A stretch of DNA of 64,000 nucleotides from SIG452 sp045638525 (GTDB lineage: Bacteria > Bacillota > Clostridia > UMGS1840): assembly GCA_045638525.1 (NCBI GenBank), contig JAZUBQ010000023.1, forward strand, positions 1 through 64,000. Direction: 5' to 3'. Positions 9,552-18,447 of the stretch are shown here, piece after piece. Numbering within the stretch: position 1 is the stretch's first letter; the number at the start of each line of letters is the position of its first letter. A program made the translations under genes and the position numbers. The notes under the pieces were generated by a model. The model was not told the DNA's origin, did not search any database, and saw only the letters and a list, made by a program, of their open reading frames with translations.

Positions 9552-10718
9552 CTATTCTATGCGATAAGCACCGGTATAATACCGGTCAATCAGAGTTAAA
9601 ACAGTTTCATCTTCCGTATCAAAAAATACGGGAGTGGTTACCATTTCGGCAATATTTTTGATGAGTTCTTCGGTGTTTTCCATATTGTCTGCATTTTCTC
9701 TAAAAGTCAGATGAATCACATCACAGTCTGCATCCTGCAAATCGTAGCAAAAATCCATGGCATCCGATTCATTTGTGAAATGAAACGCCGAAAAATTGGT
9801 GTCATCATCAATCAGCACGGTTTTTCTCTGGGAAGAAACAAAAGAGAAATCTTTTGTTCTTATCGGCATTACGGGAACTTTTAAAGCGGAAATTTCTTTG
9901 ATATATTCGGGGGAAGTTCCGCAACATCCGCCCACAATGTCAGCACCGTGTTCAATCAGCAAACGCACATATTTTTTAAATTCCAAAGGCTCCATAGAAA
10001 ATACGGTTTTGCCATTTTCTTCACGGGGAAGCCCGGCATTGGGTTTGGTAATTAAGGGAATGGATGCATAGGGCACAACTTCATCCAGAAGGGGAATCAT
10101 TTTGTCAGGTCCCGTAGAGCAGTTAAACCCAAAGGCATCCGCACCGTAATGTTCAGCCAACAGTAAGGCAGTCAACGGGTCACAACCGGTCAGAGTTTTG
10201 CCGGATGCTTCTAAAGTAACCGTCACATAAACGGGAGGTTTTTTCTCACCGTATACTTTTTTGATTGCCAACAGTGCACACTTCACTTCCCGTAAATCCA
10301 TCATGGTTTCCACCACAATAAAGTCCACGCCGAAATCATAAAAAGCCTGCACCTGCTCGGCATAGATTGCAACCAGCTCATCTTCTGTCATCATTCCCAT
10401 AGGATATAACAGCTCTCCCGTGGGAGACATATCTCCGCCAATGAGAACCTCATCGCCAACCGCTTCTTTGGAAAGTGCCAACAGCTTTCTATTGGTTTCA
10501 TACACATCCATGTGGGAGGGAAGTTTTTTGCGGTTTGCACCGAAAGTGGGTGCATAGACAGCATCACTTCCTGCATTTTTGTATGCAGTTTGTACGGATT
10601 TGATGGCTTCGGGATTTGAGAGAATCCATTCTTCGGGACACACTCCGGCAGGAAGTCCTAATTTGTGAAGCTCGGTACCTGTGGCACCGTCTAAAATGAG
10701 AATTTTATTTTGGTTCAT
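9552..10718 (-). CDS. Homocysteine S-methyltransferase domain protein
   Basis: Barrel of the homocysteine S-methyltransferase family (MetH N-terminal module, MmuM, BHMT), which transfers a methyl group to homocysteine. The sequence shows ILDGATGTEL at the N-terminus and the three zinc-ligand cysteines in context: C200 in FGFNCSTGP and C265/C266 in GGCCGTSPEYI. Residues about 290-388 form an extra C-terminal part that may be a short remnant of the following pterin-binding region of MetH, but no cobalamin or folate module is present. Start: ATG at 10718 (MNQNK), 11 nt after AGAAAGG; an ATG at 10766 in frame would overlap the upstream gene. The methyl donor is unknown. The envelope-type neighbours are unusual for this enzyme. 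Confidence 0.88.
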   Translation of the reverse strand: MNQNKILILDGATGTELHKLGLPAGVCPEEWILSNPEAIKSVQTAYKNAGSDAVYAPTFGANRKKLPSHMDVYETNRKLLALSKEAVGDEVLIGGDMSPTGELLYPMGMMTEDELVAIYAEQVQAFYDFGVDFIVVETMMDLREVKCALLAIKKVYGEKKPPVYVTVTLEASGKTLTGCDPLTALLLAEHYGADAFGFNCSTGPDKMIPLLDEVVPYASIPLITKPNAGLPREENGKTVFSMEPLEFKKYVRLLIEHGADIVGGCCGTSPEYIKEISALKVPVMPIRTKDFSFVSSQRKTVLIDDDTNFSAFHFTNESDAMDFCYDLQDADCDVIHLTFRENADNMENTEELIKNIAEMVTTPVFFDTEDETVLTLIDRYYTGAYRIE

Positions 10719-10750
10719 AAGTTTTGAAACCTTTCTGATTACTTTTTTCA

Positions 10751-11335
10751 TTATCTGGTTGCCCAACGGTCAATCATCTGCTGACTGGTGGTGAAATCTG
10801 ATTCATAGTCGTGCCGTTTCACACGGGTCACCATTACAGCATCCCGATTGGCAAGCATTGTTTCGGCAAACAAAGGATTGGAAGCGGTTTCTTCCATCAG
10901 AGTATCGGGGTCCAAAAGCTCCTGAGCAAGATACATATTATACAGTTCACGGTCTAACACCAGAATGTGTTGCTCTCCCGTGATAAACTGATTTTGCATC
11001 TGCAAATTACTTGCAGCAGTGGTTTCGTCCACACGTTCGGAATCCAATTTAAGCGGAATTTCAATAAATTGTGCCACAATTTTTCCGTCACCGTTGATGT
11101 CGGTAATGGTGGATTCCACCCGTTCTTTTAAAGTGGCGGAATCTTCTTCGGTTAAGATATAATCCCCTGCAAAGAGGATGAAAATGTCGGGATTGACTCT
11201 GGTTGCAAAATCCACTACAGTATAGACGATAGCGATGACCGCTAAGATTCCTACTAAAAAATGCCATTTATAGTAAAACCAAAGGTTTTGCCACCATTCC
11301 TTGGAAAAACGATTTAAATCTTTCATTGATTTCAT
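10751..11335 (-). CDS. Membrane-anchored protein of unknown function
   Basis: I do not recognise the family. It is 194 residues: a short basic cytoplasmic N-terminus rich in Trp (KEWWQNLWFYYKWH), one transmembrane helix (about residues 27-45, LVGILAVIAIVYTVVDFA), and an outside domain rich in acidic residues. Such N-in, single-pass proteins are common in Clostridia. Start ATG at 11335 with AAGGAACTG about 10 nt upstream. First gene of the operon, directly behind the promoter at 11376-11404. The next gene follows 32 bases after the stop. Confidence 0.8.
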   Translation of the reverse strand: MKSMKDLNRFSKEWWQNLWFYYKWHFLVGILAVIAIVYTVVDFATRVNPDIFILFAGDYILTEEDSATLKERVESTITDINGDGKIVAQFIEIPLKLDSERVDETTAASNLQMQNQFITGEQHILVLDRELYNMYLAQELLDPDTLMEETASNPLFAETMLANRDAVMVTRVKRHDYESDFTTSQQMIDRWATR

Positions 11336-11375
11336 AGATATCAGTTCCTTTTTTCGTTAAAACTTTTCTGTTTTT

Positions 11376-11404
11376 ATTATACAACAAACCATTCGACAAA
11401 TCAA
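11376..11404 (-). promoter_or_regulatory. Sigma-A type promoter of the four-gene minus operon
   Basis: On the minus strand: TTGATT (11404-11399), 17-bp spacer, TATAAT (11381-11376), about 40 nt before the ATG at 11335. Confidence 0.8.
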
Positions 11405-11519
11405 GTCTTTTTCATATTTGTAGCATTTTAGTATGTAGATTTTATGTATTTTTGCGGGCGAAAGAAAAAATCTGCTGATATTTTTCTCCGAAAATTTGCT
11501 GAAATTTTAAAAATTTTTC

Positions 11520-11548
11520 TTGACATTATGTGACAATTAACGTATACT
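11520..11548 (+). promoter_or_regulatory. Sigma-A type promoter of the Hint-terminated repeat protein
   Basis: TTGACA (11520-11525), 17-bp spacer, TATACT (11543-11548), with a leader of about 100 nt before the ATG at 11653, as for the related gene at 1488. Confidence 0.85.
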
Positions 11549-11652
11549 ACAATAGCATTATACTATAATGGGGTGTTGTAACCACACAATTCCCCCGAAA
11601 CTTATTTGTACAAAACAAATATATATATTAAGTAAGAAAGGAAGTAAGTGCT

Positions 11653-14600
11653 ATGAAAAAGTTTTTGAGCCTTTTCATTACCTTAGCCCTCGTGGTTGGA
11701 ATGTTGTCTGCGTTTACCGTATCTGCAGCTGTAAACACCACCGTGTTCTACAATGCATTGACCAATGAACCGATTACATCTCTTGACGGTGTAGACAGTA
11801 TCTATGCAACCACCACCTTTACAGGACGTTATGAAAATAATGCGTCCGTTATCGTTTCTCACTACAGCGCAGACGGTAAACTGACAGGCATTGAATTCAT
11901 CAATCCTGTGGAATCTACCATTGGAGCAGACGTAACCTACACAACAGGAGTCATTTCGGTAACCGATACCGACATCATCAAACTTTTCGCTTGGACAGGC
12001 GTTGACACCGTGAAACCTCTGTTAAAATTCCCCGGTGTTATCAGCCGCGTTGAGGAAATTGCGTTACCCACCGCAACTGTAACCGCTCTCGATGTGGATG
12101 AAATTACAGATGTTGCATTAACCTACGCAATGAACTTTACTGCGGATTCTGTCACCGAAGCACAGTTGTTGGCTTACGGCACCTGGTATGCGGATTATGA
12201 ATTAACCGTAAACCGTGATGTAACCTTCAGTGCAGACGGAACCAAAGACGGCTACTTGGCAGGTCAGTATGATTCCTGGAGTCCCTATTGGCTGTCCGTA
12301 CCCTCCAAAGCAGTATCTGTAGCGGCAAACACTCCCTTAAAGATTATGGAAACCGCAGCAGAAACCTACGGAAAAGCAGGTCTTAAATATACTTATATGG
12401 AAGTTTATGACAGAGTTAAGGACTTCGATTGCGGTGTTTTCTTCTCTCCCGAATTTTTAGCTGCAAATGACGGTCTGGAAGTGACTTTAGCTCTTAAAAT
12501 GTATAATCCTGCTGATGAAAGCGAATCTTACATCATCGGCGAGCCCTACACTTTCACCTGGTCTTTACCCTCCGCAACCGTAACCAAACTGGATGTGGCA
12601 GATATTGACGAAGTAGATTTAACCTTTGGTTTAAATTTCAAAGCAGATTCTGTTACCGAAGCACAGATGGCAATGTTCTCTGACTGGTATGCAGATTATG
12701 AATTGGTTCTGAATAAAACTGCAACCTTCAATGCAAACGGAACCTGTGATGGTTTCTTAGCAGGTCAGTATGACGCTTGGAGTGCAAACTGGATTTCGGT
12801 TCCCACCATTGATGCAACCATTGAAGCAAACACTCCCGTAAGAGTGATGGAATCTGCTGCAGCACTAATGGGGAAACCCGGTCTGAAACTGACTTGCAAA
12901 GATATTTATACCTCTGTGCAGGATTTCAACTGCGGTTTAGGATTCTCACCTGAATTCTTAATTGCAAATCCTGATTTGGAAGCAACTTTGGCGCTGAAGA
13001 TTTACAATCCCGAAAATGAAAGTGAATGTTATGTCATCGGAGAAACCTACACCTTTACTCCCGAAACCATTCCTTCCATTGACAAATTTATTGCAAAAGA
13101 AGGTGTTACTTATACCCACACCTTAGAAACTGCGGAAGATGCAACCGTAACTTTTGCATTTGAAGAGTTATTCACCGTAATTGCAGGCGTTCCCATGGAT
13201 TGGGATAACCTGACCGTTACCGGTGCAACCTACATTGACGGCAACATCGTTGTGGAAGGCTTTGGTGCAAAAAACATCACTGTAACCGACAATTACTATT
13301 GTAACGAAGCAACCGCTACCGTAATTGTAAACGAACCTGCAAATGTAGATAAATTTACAGGTAACACCGTAACTTATACTCACACCTTAGATACCATCGA
13401 AGGTAACACCGTAACCTTTGACTTTGCTGACTTGTTCACCAATAACGGTTATGATGTAAAAGACATCACCGTAACCGGTGCAACTTATGCAGACGGTAAA
13501 GTAACCGTAGAAGGCTTAGGTGCCATCACCGTTACCGCAACCGACAATTACTATTGTAACGAAGCAACCGCTACCGTAATTGTAAATGTTCCCGGTGCAG
13601 TTGATAAATTCATCGGTAAAAACATCGAAGTAACACATACCTTAGATACTGTTGAATCAAATGTATACACCGTTGATTTCACAGATTTATTTGATACCAA
13701 CGGCTATGCGGTAAAAGATATTACCGTAACCGGCGGTACCTACAAAGACGGTAAAGTAACTGTAGAAGGCTTCGGTACCATCACCGTTACCGCAACCGAT
13801 AATTTCTACTGTAATGTTGCAACCGCAACCATTACAGTAAATGAACCTGAATCTGTAGACAAATTTATCGGTAACACCGTAACCAAACAGCTGGTATACG
13901 GGGAAAATACCGTAACAGTAGCTTTTGATGAATTGTTTACCACCAATGGCTACGACGTAAAAGAAATCACGGTAGGCGGTGACGGCGTATACGAAAATGG
14001 CGTTGTAACCTTTACCGGTGCCGGCACCTATACCGTAACCGTAACCGATAACTTCTACTGTAACGAAGCAACTGCAACCGTTATCGTGGAAGAACCCGAA
14101 ATCGTTCCCGAAGTGAAATTCACCAAGAAATTCACCAAAGATTTCTTATACCGTGTTGGTAACCAGAACACAGTTTCCTTGGGAACTCTGTTTAGCGGTA
14201 TCGAAACCGTAGACAGTGCGGCTGTTAATGTGACCTATGAAGTAGTAGACGGCGATGTTACCATGGCATACACCAAAAACACTTCCAACTGGGCGAATGC
14301 TACCGTTAAATTTGGCGGTACCGGTGTGGTAACTGTTACCATTACCGATGGCGAACTGTGTATTCCCACCGAATTAACTGTGGAAATCGTAACAGCAACC
14401 AACCTGACCTCTGCGCAGGGTACTACTACCGGCGGTAACTTTGTTTTAGTAAAAGATATCAATACCAGTACCTATGTGAATTATCGGAACAGCACTGTAT
14501 ATGGTAACGGCTTTACCTATAGCTTAAAGGGTGCACCTACTGCATATAATTCCAAACAGGGTCATGGTATCCTGATTACAAAAGATACTACCTTTGATAA

Positions 14601-16833
14601 CTTAGTCATCGTTGGTGATGTGTATAACGAGTACGGCGCATATTCCAATAATGATTACTTCAATGCGGCAATCGATGCACAAAACGGTACTGTGATTCAG
14701 AACTGTTACATCGCAAACTGTGCGGCACCTGTGGTAACCCGTGGTAATACCACCATCGTAAACTCCACCTTATACGGCGGTACTGTTGCAAACTTAAACA
14801 TCAAAGACGGTATTGTTACCTTAGAAAATGTAACCACTGCAAACTTTGATGACGGCAGAGCGTTAGTAGGTATGGGTATTGTGGCTCATTCTGATGTAAC
14901 CGACAATGCCAAACTGATTTTAAAAGGTACTTTCAAACAGTATAACTTTATGAGCGAAACGAAGAAACCTTCCGATACTTCTGCTCAGCAGATTTATAAC
15001 ACCATGTTTGGTTCTTCTACGAAAGCATATCAGTTCGGCACTAGCCCCAACCGCCATGTAAACACCGGTATCGTTTCTATGAGCGGTGCATTCACTGTAA
15101 GTGATATTACCGATGGTGTAAACACCGGTTATGAAGCTACTTCGGTTTCCTTACTGGGTAATAGCGGTTTTGTATATTCTCAGAAAAACACCGTAGGCAG
15201 CGTGGATAATAACTATTCCATCGATGCAGATGCTCATTATGCAACCACTCAGGGCGCTGTAGCACCTACCTATGCGTTTGACTATACCACCAAAAACTAT
15301 GTAGAAAAAACTGAAGGTTCCAATGATTATTGTTACTTGGAAAACGGCGTGGTAAACATTGCCATGGACCAGGGTGATGTATTCAACTGGGATACCTCCA
15401 TCTTAACCGCTACCAAAAACGGTCACACCTTAGCTTACACCGTTTCTATGAACGGCACCGACTATACCGGCAAATCCATTCCGTTCTCTGTTGCAGATGA
15501 TTATGAAGTGGTATATCAGTATACCGACCCCTATAACACCAAACTGGATGAAAACGGCAACTTAATTACTTATAGTGTAACCTACACCAAAACCGTTCAC
15601 ATTTCTGTTTCTGTGGTTGCAAAAGCAGCAAAGAGTGCAGAATTTAAGTTTGGTTCTTCCAACACTGCATCTAAAACTGTAACCGTTGGTTCCACCACTT
15701 ATGTAATGCCTGATGTTTCCGCAACTTCTTCCACCATCGGAAGCAAGAGCGTAAGCGGTACCACCGTGTACTATCCCATCGTGGAAATCATCATGTCCGA
15801 TGGTAAAACAAGCCACTCCTCCGGTTGGTATGCATACTTCCCGGTATTAAGCGGCGTTGTTACCATTACCGACTATGCTGATGGCGGCTCCGGTGATCCC
15901 TTCACCTATAACGGAAGCACCACCACCATGCCTGCAGGGCTGTCTCTGGTAGGGGATGCTACTCAGTTATTTAAATATCAGTCTTCTTCCAACGCAGGAT
16001 CTTCTCCTGTAGTGAAGAGCAATAAATTAGTGTATTCCTCTGCTTCCATTTCTGCAAAAAGAGATGAATATAACACTGTTGTAGAATACACCTATAAAGA
16101 CAGCAAAGGCGATATCTTCCACTACTATGTAGGCTATCACGCTCCTGCACAGAGTTATTCTTCCTGCTTCACCGAAGATACTATGATTACGATGGGTGAC
16201 GGTAGCAAAAAAGCTGTGAAAGATATTACCAAAGATGATGTAATTTTATCTTATAACTTCTTTACCGGTGAATACGAAGCAACTGATGTGGCTCTCTTGG
16301 TTGCTCACGGCGAAGATACCTATTCGGTAGCAAACCTGACCTTCTCTGACGGTACTACTTTAAGAATCATCGGAGACCACGGTGTGTTTGACTATGACAC
16401 CAACGAATATGCTTACTTAACTGTAGACAATATGGCAGATTACATCGGTCATACCTTTGTAAAACAGGGTGAAAACGGTGCATATGAACTGGTTACCTTA
16501 GAAAAAGCAGTTCGCACAGAAGAAACCATCGGTGCATATTCCTTAACTTCCGCAGGCAATGCAAATGCCTTTGCAGAAGGTATGCTGACTATGGCACCTC
16601 CCGGAGATTTCTACAACTGGATTGAAATGGGCGATAAACTCCGTTACGATGCGGAAAAATTCCAAAACGATATCGAAACTTACGGTTTATATACCTTTGA
16701 AGATTTCGGCGGACTGGTAACCTATGAACAGTTTGTGGAATTAAACGGCGCATACTTAAAAATCGCTGTGGAAAAAGGTCTCATGACCTGGGACTACATC
16801 GTTGAGCTGATTGGCTTATATGTAAATCCGTAA
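11653..16833 (+). CDS. Giant secreted repeat protein with beta-helix and C-terminal Hint domain (1726 aa)
   Basis: Signal peptide at residues 1-25. Order: shared module of about 100 residues (about 26-130); two repeats of about 165 residues (about 138-474); five repeats with the (Y/F)YCN or related Cys ending (about 475-915); a right-handed beta-helix-like stretch (about 915-1115); further beta-rich domains; and from Cys1505 a Hint domain (SSCFTEDTMITMGDGSKKAVKDI, then VILSYN, then IIGDHGVFDYD). The Hint family cleaves the peptide bond at its first Cys. The usual C-terminal intein end (His-Asn) is missing: after AFAEGML comes TMAPPG and a helical tail of about 50 residues. ATG at 11653 lies about 8 nt after AAAGGAAG. 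Paralogue of the gene at 1488. A self-processing surface fibre is inferred. Confidence 0.88.
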   Translation: MKKFLSLFITLALVVGMLSAFTVSAAVNTTVFYNALTNEPITSLDGVDSIYATTTFTGRYENNASVIVSHYSADGKLTGIEFINPVESTIGADVTYTTGVISVTDTDIIKLFAWTGVDTVKPLLKFPGVISRVEEIALPTATVTALDVDEITDVALTYAMNFTADSVTEAQLLAYGTWYADYELTVNRDVTFSADGTKDGYLAGQYDSWSPYWLSVPSKAVSVAANTPLKIMETAAETYGKAGLKYTYMEVYDRVKDFDCGVFFSPEFLAANDGLEVTLALKMYNPADESESYIIGEPYTFTWSLPSATVTKLDVADIDEVDLTFGLNFKADSVTEAQMAMFSDWYADYELVLNKTATFNANGTCDGFLAGQYDAWSANWISVPTIDATIEANTPVRVMESAAALMGKPGLKLTCKDIYTSVQDFNCGLGFSPEFLIANPDLEATLALKIYNPENESECYVIGETYTFTPETIPSIDKFIAKEGVTYTHTLETAEDATVTFAFEELFTVIAGVPMDWDNLTVTGATYIDGNIVVEGFGAKNITVTDNYYCNEATATVIVNEPANVDKFTGNTVTYTHTLDTIEGNTVTFDFADLFTNNGYDVKDITVTGATYADGKVTVEGLGAITVTATDNYYCNEATATVIVNVPGAVDKFIGKNIEVTHTLDTVESNVYTVDFTDLFDTNGYAVKDITVTGGTYKDGKVTVEGFGTITVTATDNFYCNVATATITVNEPESVDKFIGNTVTKQLVYGENTVTVAFDELFTTNGYDVKEITVGGDGVYENGVVTFTGAGTYTVTVTDNFYCNEATATVIVEEPEIVPEVKFTKKFTKDFLYRVGNQNTVSLGTLFSGIETVDSAAVNVTYEVVDGDVTMAYTKNTSNWANATVKFGGTGVVTVTITDGELCIPTELTVEIVTATNLTSAQGTTTGGNFVLVKDINTSTYVNYRNSTVYGNGFTYSLKGAPTAYNSKQGHGILITKDTTFDNLVIVGDVYNEYGAYSNNDYFNAAIDAQNGTVIQNCYIANCAAPVVTRGNTTIVNSTLYGGTVANLNIKDGIVTLENVTTANFDDGRALVGMGIVAHSDVTDNAKLILKGTFKQYNFMSETKKPSDTSAQQIYNTMFGSSTKAYQFGTSPNRHVNTGIVSMSGAFTVSDITDGVNTGYEATSVSLLGNSGFVYSQKNTVGSVDNNYSIDADAHYATTQGAVAPTYAFDYTTKNYVEKTEGSNDYCYLENGVVNIAMDQGDVFNWDTSILTATKNGHTLAYTVSMNGTDYTGKSIPFSVADDYEVVYQYTDPYNTKLDENGNLITYSVTYTKTVHISVSVVAKAAKSAEFKFGSSNTASKTVTVGSTTYVMPDVSATSSTIGSKSVSGTTVYYPIVEIIMSDGKTSHSSGWYAYFPVLSGVVTITDYADGGSGDPFTYNGSTTTMPAGLSLVGDATQLFKYQSSSNAGSSPVVKSNKLVYSSASISAKRDEYNTVVEYTYKDSKGDIFHYYVGYHAPAQSYSSCFTEDTMITMGDGSKKAVKDITKDDVILSYNFFTGEYEATDVALLVAHGEDTYSVANLTFSDGTTLRIIGDHGVFDYDTNEYAYLTVDNMADYIGHTFVKQGENGAYELVTLEKAVRTEETIGAYSLTSAGNANAFAEGMLTMAPPGDFYNWIEMGDKLRYDAEKFQNDIETYGLYTFEDFGGLVTYEQFVELNGAYLKIAVEKGLMTWDYIVELIGLYVNP
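13075..14395 (+). repeat. Five tandem YCN-type beta repeats, related to those at 3337-6345
   Basis: Units start with VDKF-like segments and most end TDN(Y/F)YCNEATATV; the last is degenerate (ITDGELCIPTE). Bases 13372-13421 are identical over 50 bases to 3903-3952 in the other giant gene, so the two arrays have exchanged or share recent sequence. Confidence 0.85.
16165..16722 (+). other. Hint (hedgehog/intein) autoprocessing domain
   Basis: Encodes residues 1505 to about 1690 of the giant protein. Block A-like: Cys, then TMITMGDG, then KDITKDDVILSYN. Block B-like: FSDGTTLRIIGDHGVFD with the conserved His after the TxxxxxD stretch. C-terminal blocks: EETIGAYSLTS and AFAEGML, where a splicing intein would end with His-Asn plus a nucleophile. 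That end is absent, so cleavage or transfer rather than splicing is expected. Confidence 0.8.
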
Positions 16834-16840
16834 TTTAAGG

Positions 16841-16883
16841 CAATAAAATAACCTGCAGAATTTTTCTGCAGGTTATTTTATTG
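16841..16883 (+). terminator. Long perfect hairpin after the Hint-protein gene
   Basis: 18-bp perfect inverted repeat (16841-16858 with 16866-16883, 7-base loop). The lower stem is AT-rich, so the descending arm contains ATTTTATT rather than a separate T tract. Works in either direction. Confidence 0.8.
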
Positions 16884-16889
16884 CAATGA

Positions 16890-16920
16890 AAAAGCTCTCC
16901 GAAACGGAGAGCTTTTTTTA
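16890..16920. terminator. Bidirectional terminator between convergent genes
   Basis: GCTCTCCG (16894-16901) pairs with CGGAGAGC (16905-16912), with A run before and T run after. It serves both the plus-strand giant gene and the minus-strand cpsD-like gene ending at 16922. Confidence 0.92.
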
Positions 16921-16921
16921 A

Positions 16922-17650
16922 TTATTTTTTCTTATCAGATTCAGGTTTTTCTTTTGCAACGGCTGAAGAATATTCATATTTTGAGCCGTAGCCGTATTTT
17001 CTGTAATAGTAGCCACCTTTTTGCCGTTTGGTGCTGTTGCGGATAACACCAAGCATTTTACATCCGCTTTTTTCAATGGTGTCCACCACCATCTGAGCGG
17101 CCTTATAATGCACTTTGGAATTGGAGATAATCATTGCCACACCGTCGCATTGTTTTGCGATGACAGCAGCGTCAATTACCTGCCCCAAAGGAGGGGTGTC
17201 CACAATGATATAGTCATAATTTTCCCGGGTATTTTTAATGAGTTCTTCAAAATATCTGGAGTTTAAAAGCTCTACGGGATTGGGAGGATATTTTCCTGCA
17301 AATAAGATTTGTAAGGAAGAATTTTCCACCGGATAGAGACATTCCTCCAAGGTGTTGATGCCGGATAACACTTCACTTAAGCCACGGGGTTTGGTTACGG
17401 TGGTATTTCTGCCGGCAATGACGGATTTTCGCATATCTGCATCAATTAACAAAACTTTTTTTCCAAGCTCTGAAAAACTTTTGGCAATATGCAAAGAAAT
17501 GGTGGATTTTCCTTCGTTGGCGTTGCAACTGGTTAAGGCAATCACCTTCACATCTTTTCCGCAAAATTGCAGATTGGTACGGAGAACTTTGTAAGCTTCC
17601 TCGGTAAAAAAGTCATTATTTCCGGGAAGATTCAGTTGGATTGGCTTCAT
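16922..17650 (-). CDS. cpsD: Bacterial tyrosine kinase, CpsD/YwqD type
   Basis: BY-kinase that autophosphorylates a C-terminal tyrosine cluster and, with its membrane partner, controls polysaccharide export and chain length. The 242-residue protein has Walker A (NANEGKST), Walker A' (LLIDADMRKS), Walker B (YIIVDTPP) and a tail GGYYYRKYGYGSKYEYSS with seven tyrosines. It lacks a transmembrane part, as in Gram-positive types where the activator (next gene upstream) is separate. Start: ATG at 17650 with GGAG 7 nt upstream; the longer in-frame start at 17704 would overlap the upstream gene. One base separates it from that gene. Last gene of the polysaccharide locus. Confidence 0.94.
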   Translation of the reverse strand: MKPIQLNLPGNNDFFTEEAYKVLRTNLQFCGKDVKVIALTSCNANEGKSTISLHIAKSFSELGKKVLLIDADMRKSVIAGRNTTVTKPRGLSEVLSGINTLEECLYPVENSSLQILFAGKYPPNPVELLNSRYFEELIKNTRENYDYIIVDTPPLGQVIDAAVIAKQCDGVAMIISNSKVHYKAAQMVVDTIEKSGCKMLGVIRNSTKRQKGGYYYRKYGYGSKYEYSSAVAKEKPESDKKK

Positions 17651-17651
17651 A

Positions 17652-18446
17652 CTATTCTCCTTTCTGTTTGCTATCTTGCGATGGGGCATAGCCATAATTT
17701 TCATTTCGACGATAACGATATTTTTTCTTGTTTTGATTTGCTTCCGGAATATCTCCTAAAATACTTAATCCAAGATAGGTTTCAATGTCTTCATCGGTTC
17801 GGATTGTGGCATCCAAAAGATACACAATTAAAAAGATGGAATAGACCAAAACTGCTGCCAACACGCCGATAAACAGGAAAATAATAGGCTTGGTTTTGTT
17901 GCAGGGAATATGATTGTAGGTACCGTATTCATAAAGATTAATCTGTTCAAAGCCCATCGTTCTGTTGATGGTATCCGCACCGATGGTACAGATGGTGTCA
18001 ACCAGACTTTTTGCCTTGTGGGGAGAATCTGCAGTTACGGTTACTTCCAGAATACGGGTATTTTCCGGGTTGTTAGCCTCAATCATTTTGAGAAGTTCTT
18101 CATAAGGGGGAACTTCTACTGACAGGGTTTCGGTTGCCTGTTCCAGAACAGTGTGGCTTTTAATCAGATAGGTGCAGTCTTTTACCACATTCAGTGCCAA
18201 CGAGAAATCTGCCGCCACATCGTCGGAATCGGTCACATGGGAAGTAAGACCGGTGCTTGGTGCATTTTGACGGAGAATATACATCGTAGCAGTGGAATTA
18301 TAGCGTGGTTCAAAGGTCAAACGGTCAACAGCAAATACGCCCACCATAACCAGGATTGCAACCAGCCCGATAATCCAGAGGCGATGAACAAAAATATCCC
18401 AAAGATTTTTTAGATTGACAACTTTGATTTTTGTTTCTTTATCCAT
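17652..18446 (-). CDS. cpsC: Wzz-type chain-length regulator / kinase activator, CpsC/YveK type
   Basis: 264 residues with the family layout: short cytoplasmic N-terminus (VVNLKNLWDIFVHRLW), TM1 (about residues 22-42), extracellular domain, TM2 (about 180-202) and a cytoplasmic tail that activates the partner kinase. The tail contains LDATIRTDEDIETYLGLSIL and GDIPE, the usual end of the Wzz domain. Start: ATG at 18446, behind AGAAAGGA. It lies one base after the phosphatase gene and one base before the kinase gene, so the three form a tight translational unit. Confidence 0.93.
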   Translation of the reverse strand: MDKETKIKVVNLKNLWDIFVHRLWIIGLVAILVMVGVFAVDRLTFEPRYNSTATMYILRQNAPSTGLTSHVTDSDDVAADFSLALNVVKDCTYLIKSHTVLEQATETLSVEVPPYEELLKMIEANNPENTRILEVTVTADSPHKAKSLVDTICTIGADTINRTMGFEQINLYEYGTYNHIPCNKTKPIIFLFIGVLAAVLVYSIFLIVYLLDATIRTDEDIETYLGLSILGDIPEANQNKKKYRYRRNENYGYAPSQDSKQKGE

Positions 18447-18447
18447 A

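Larger units (their letters stand above)
11336..11652. other. Divergent promoter region
   Basis: 317 bases between two divergently transcribed units. It contains one promoter for each direction (11376-11404 minus, 11520-11548 plus) and no ORF. Confidence 0.8.
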
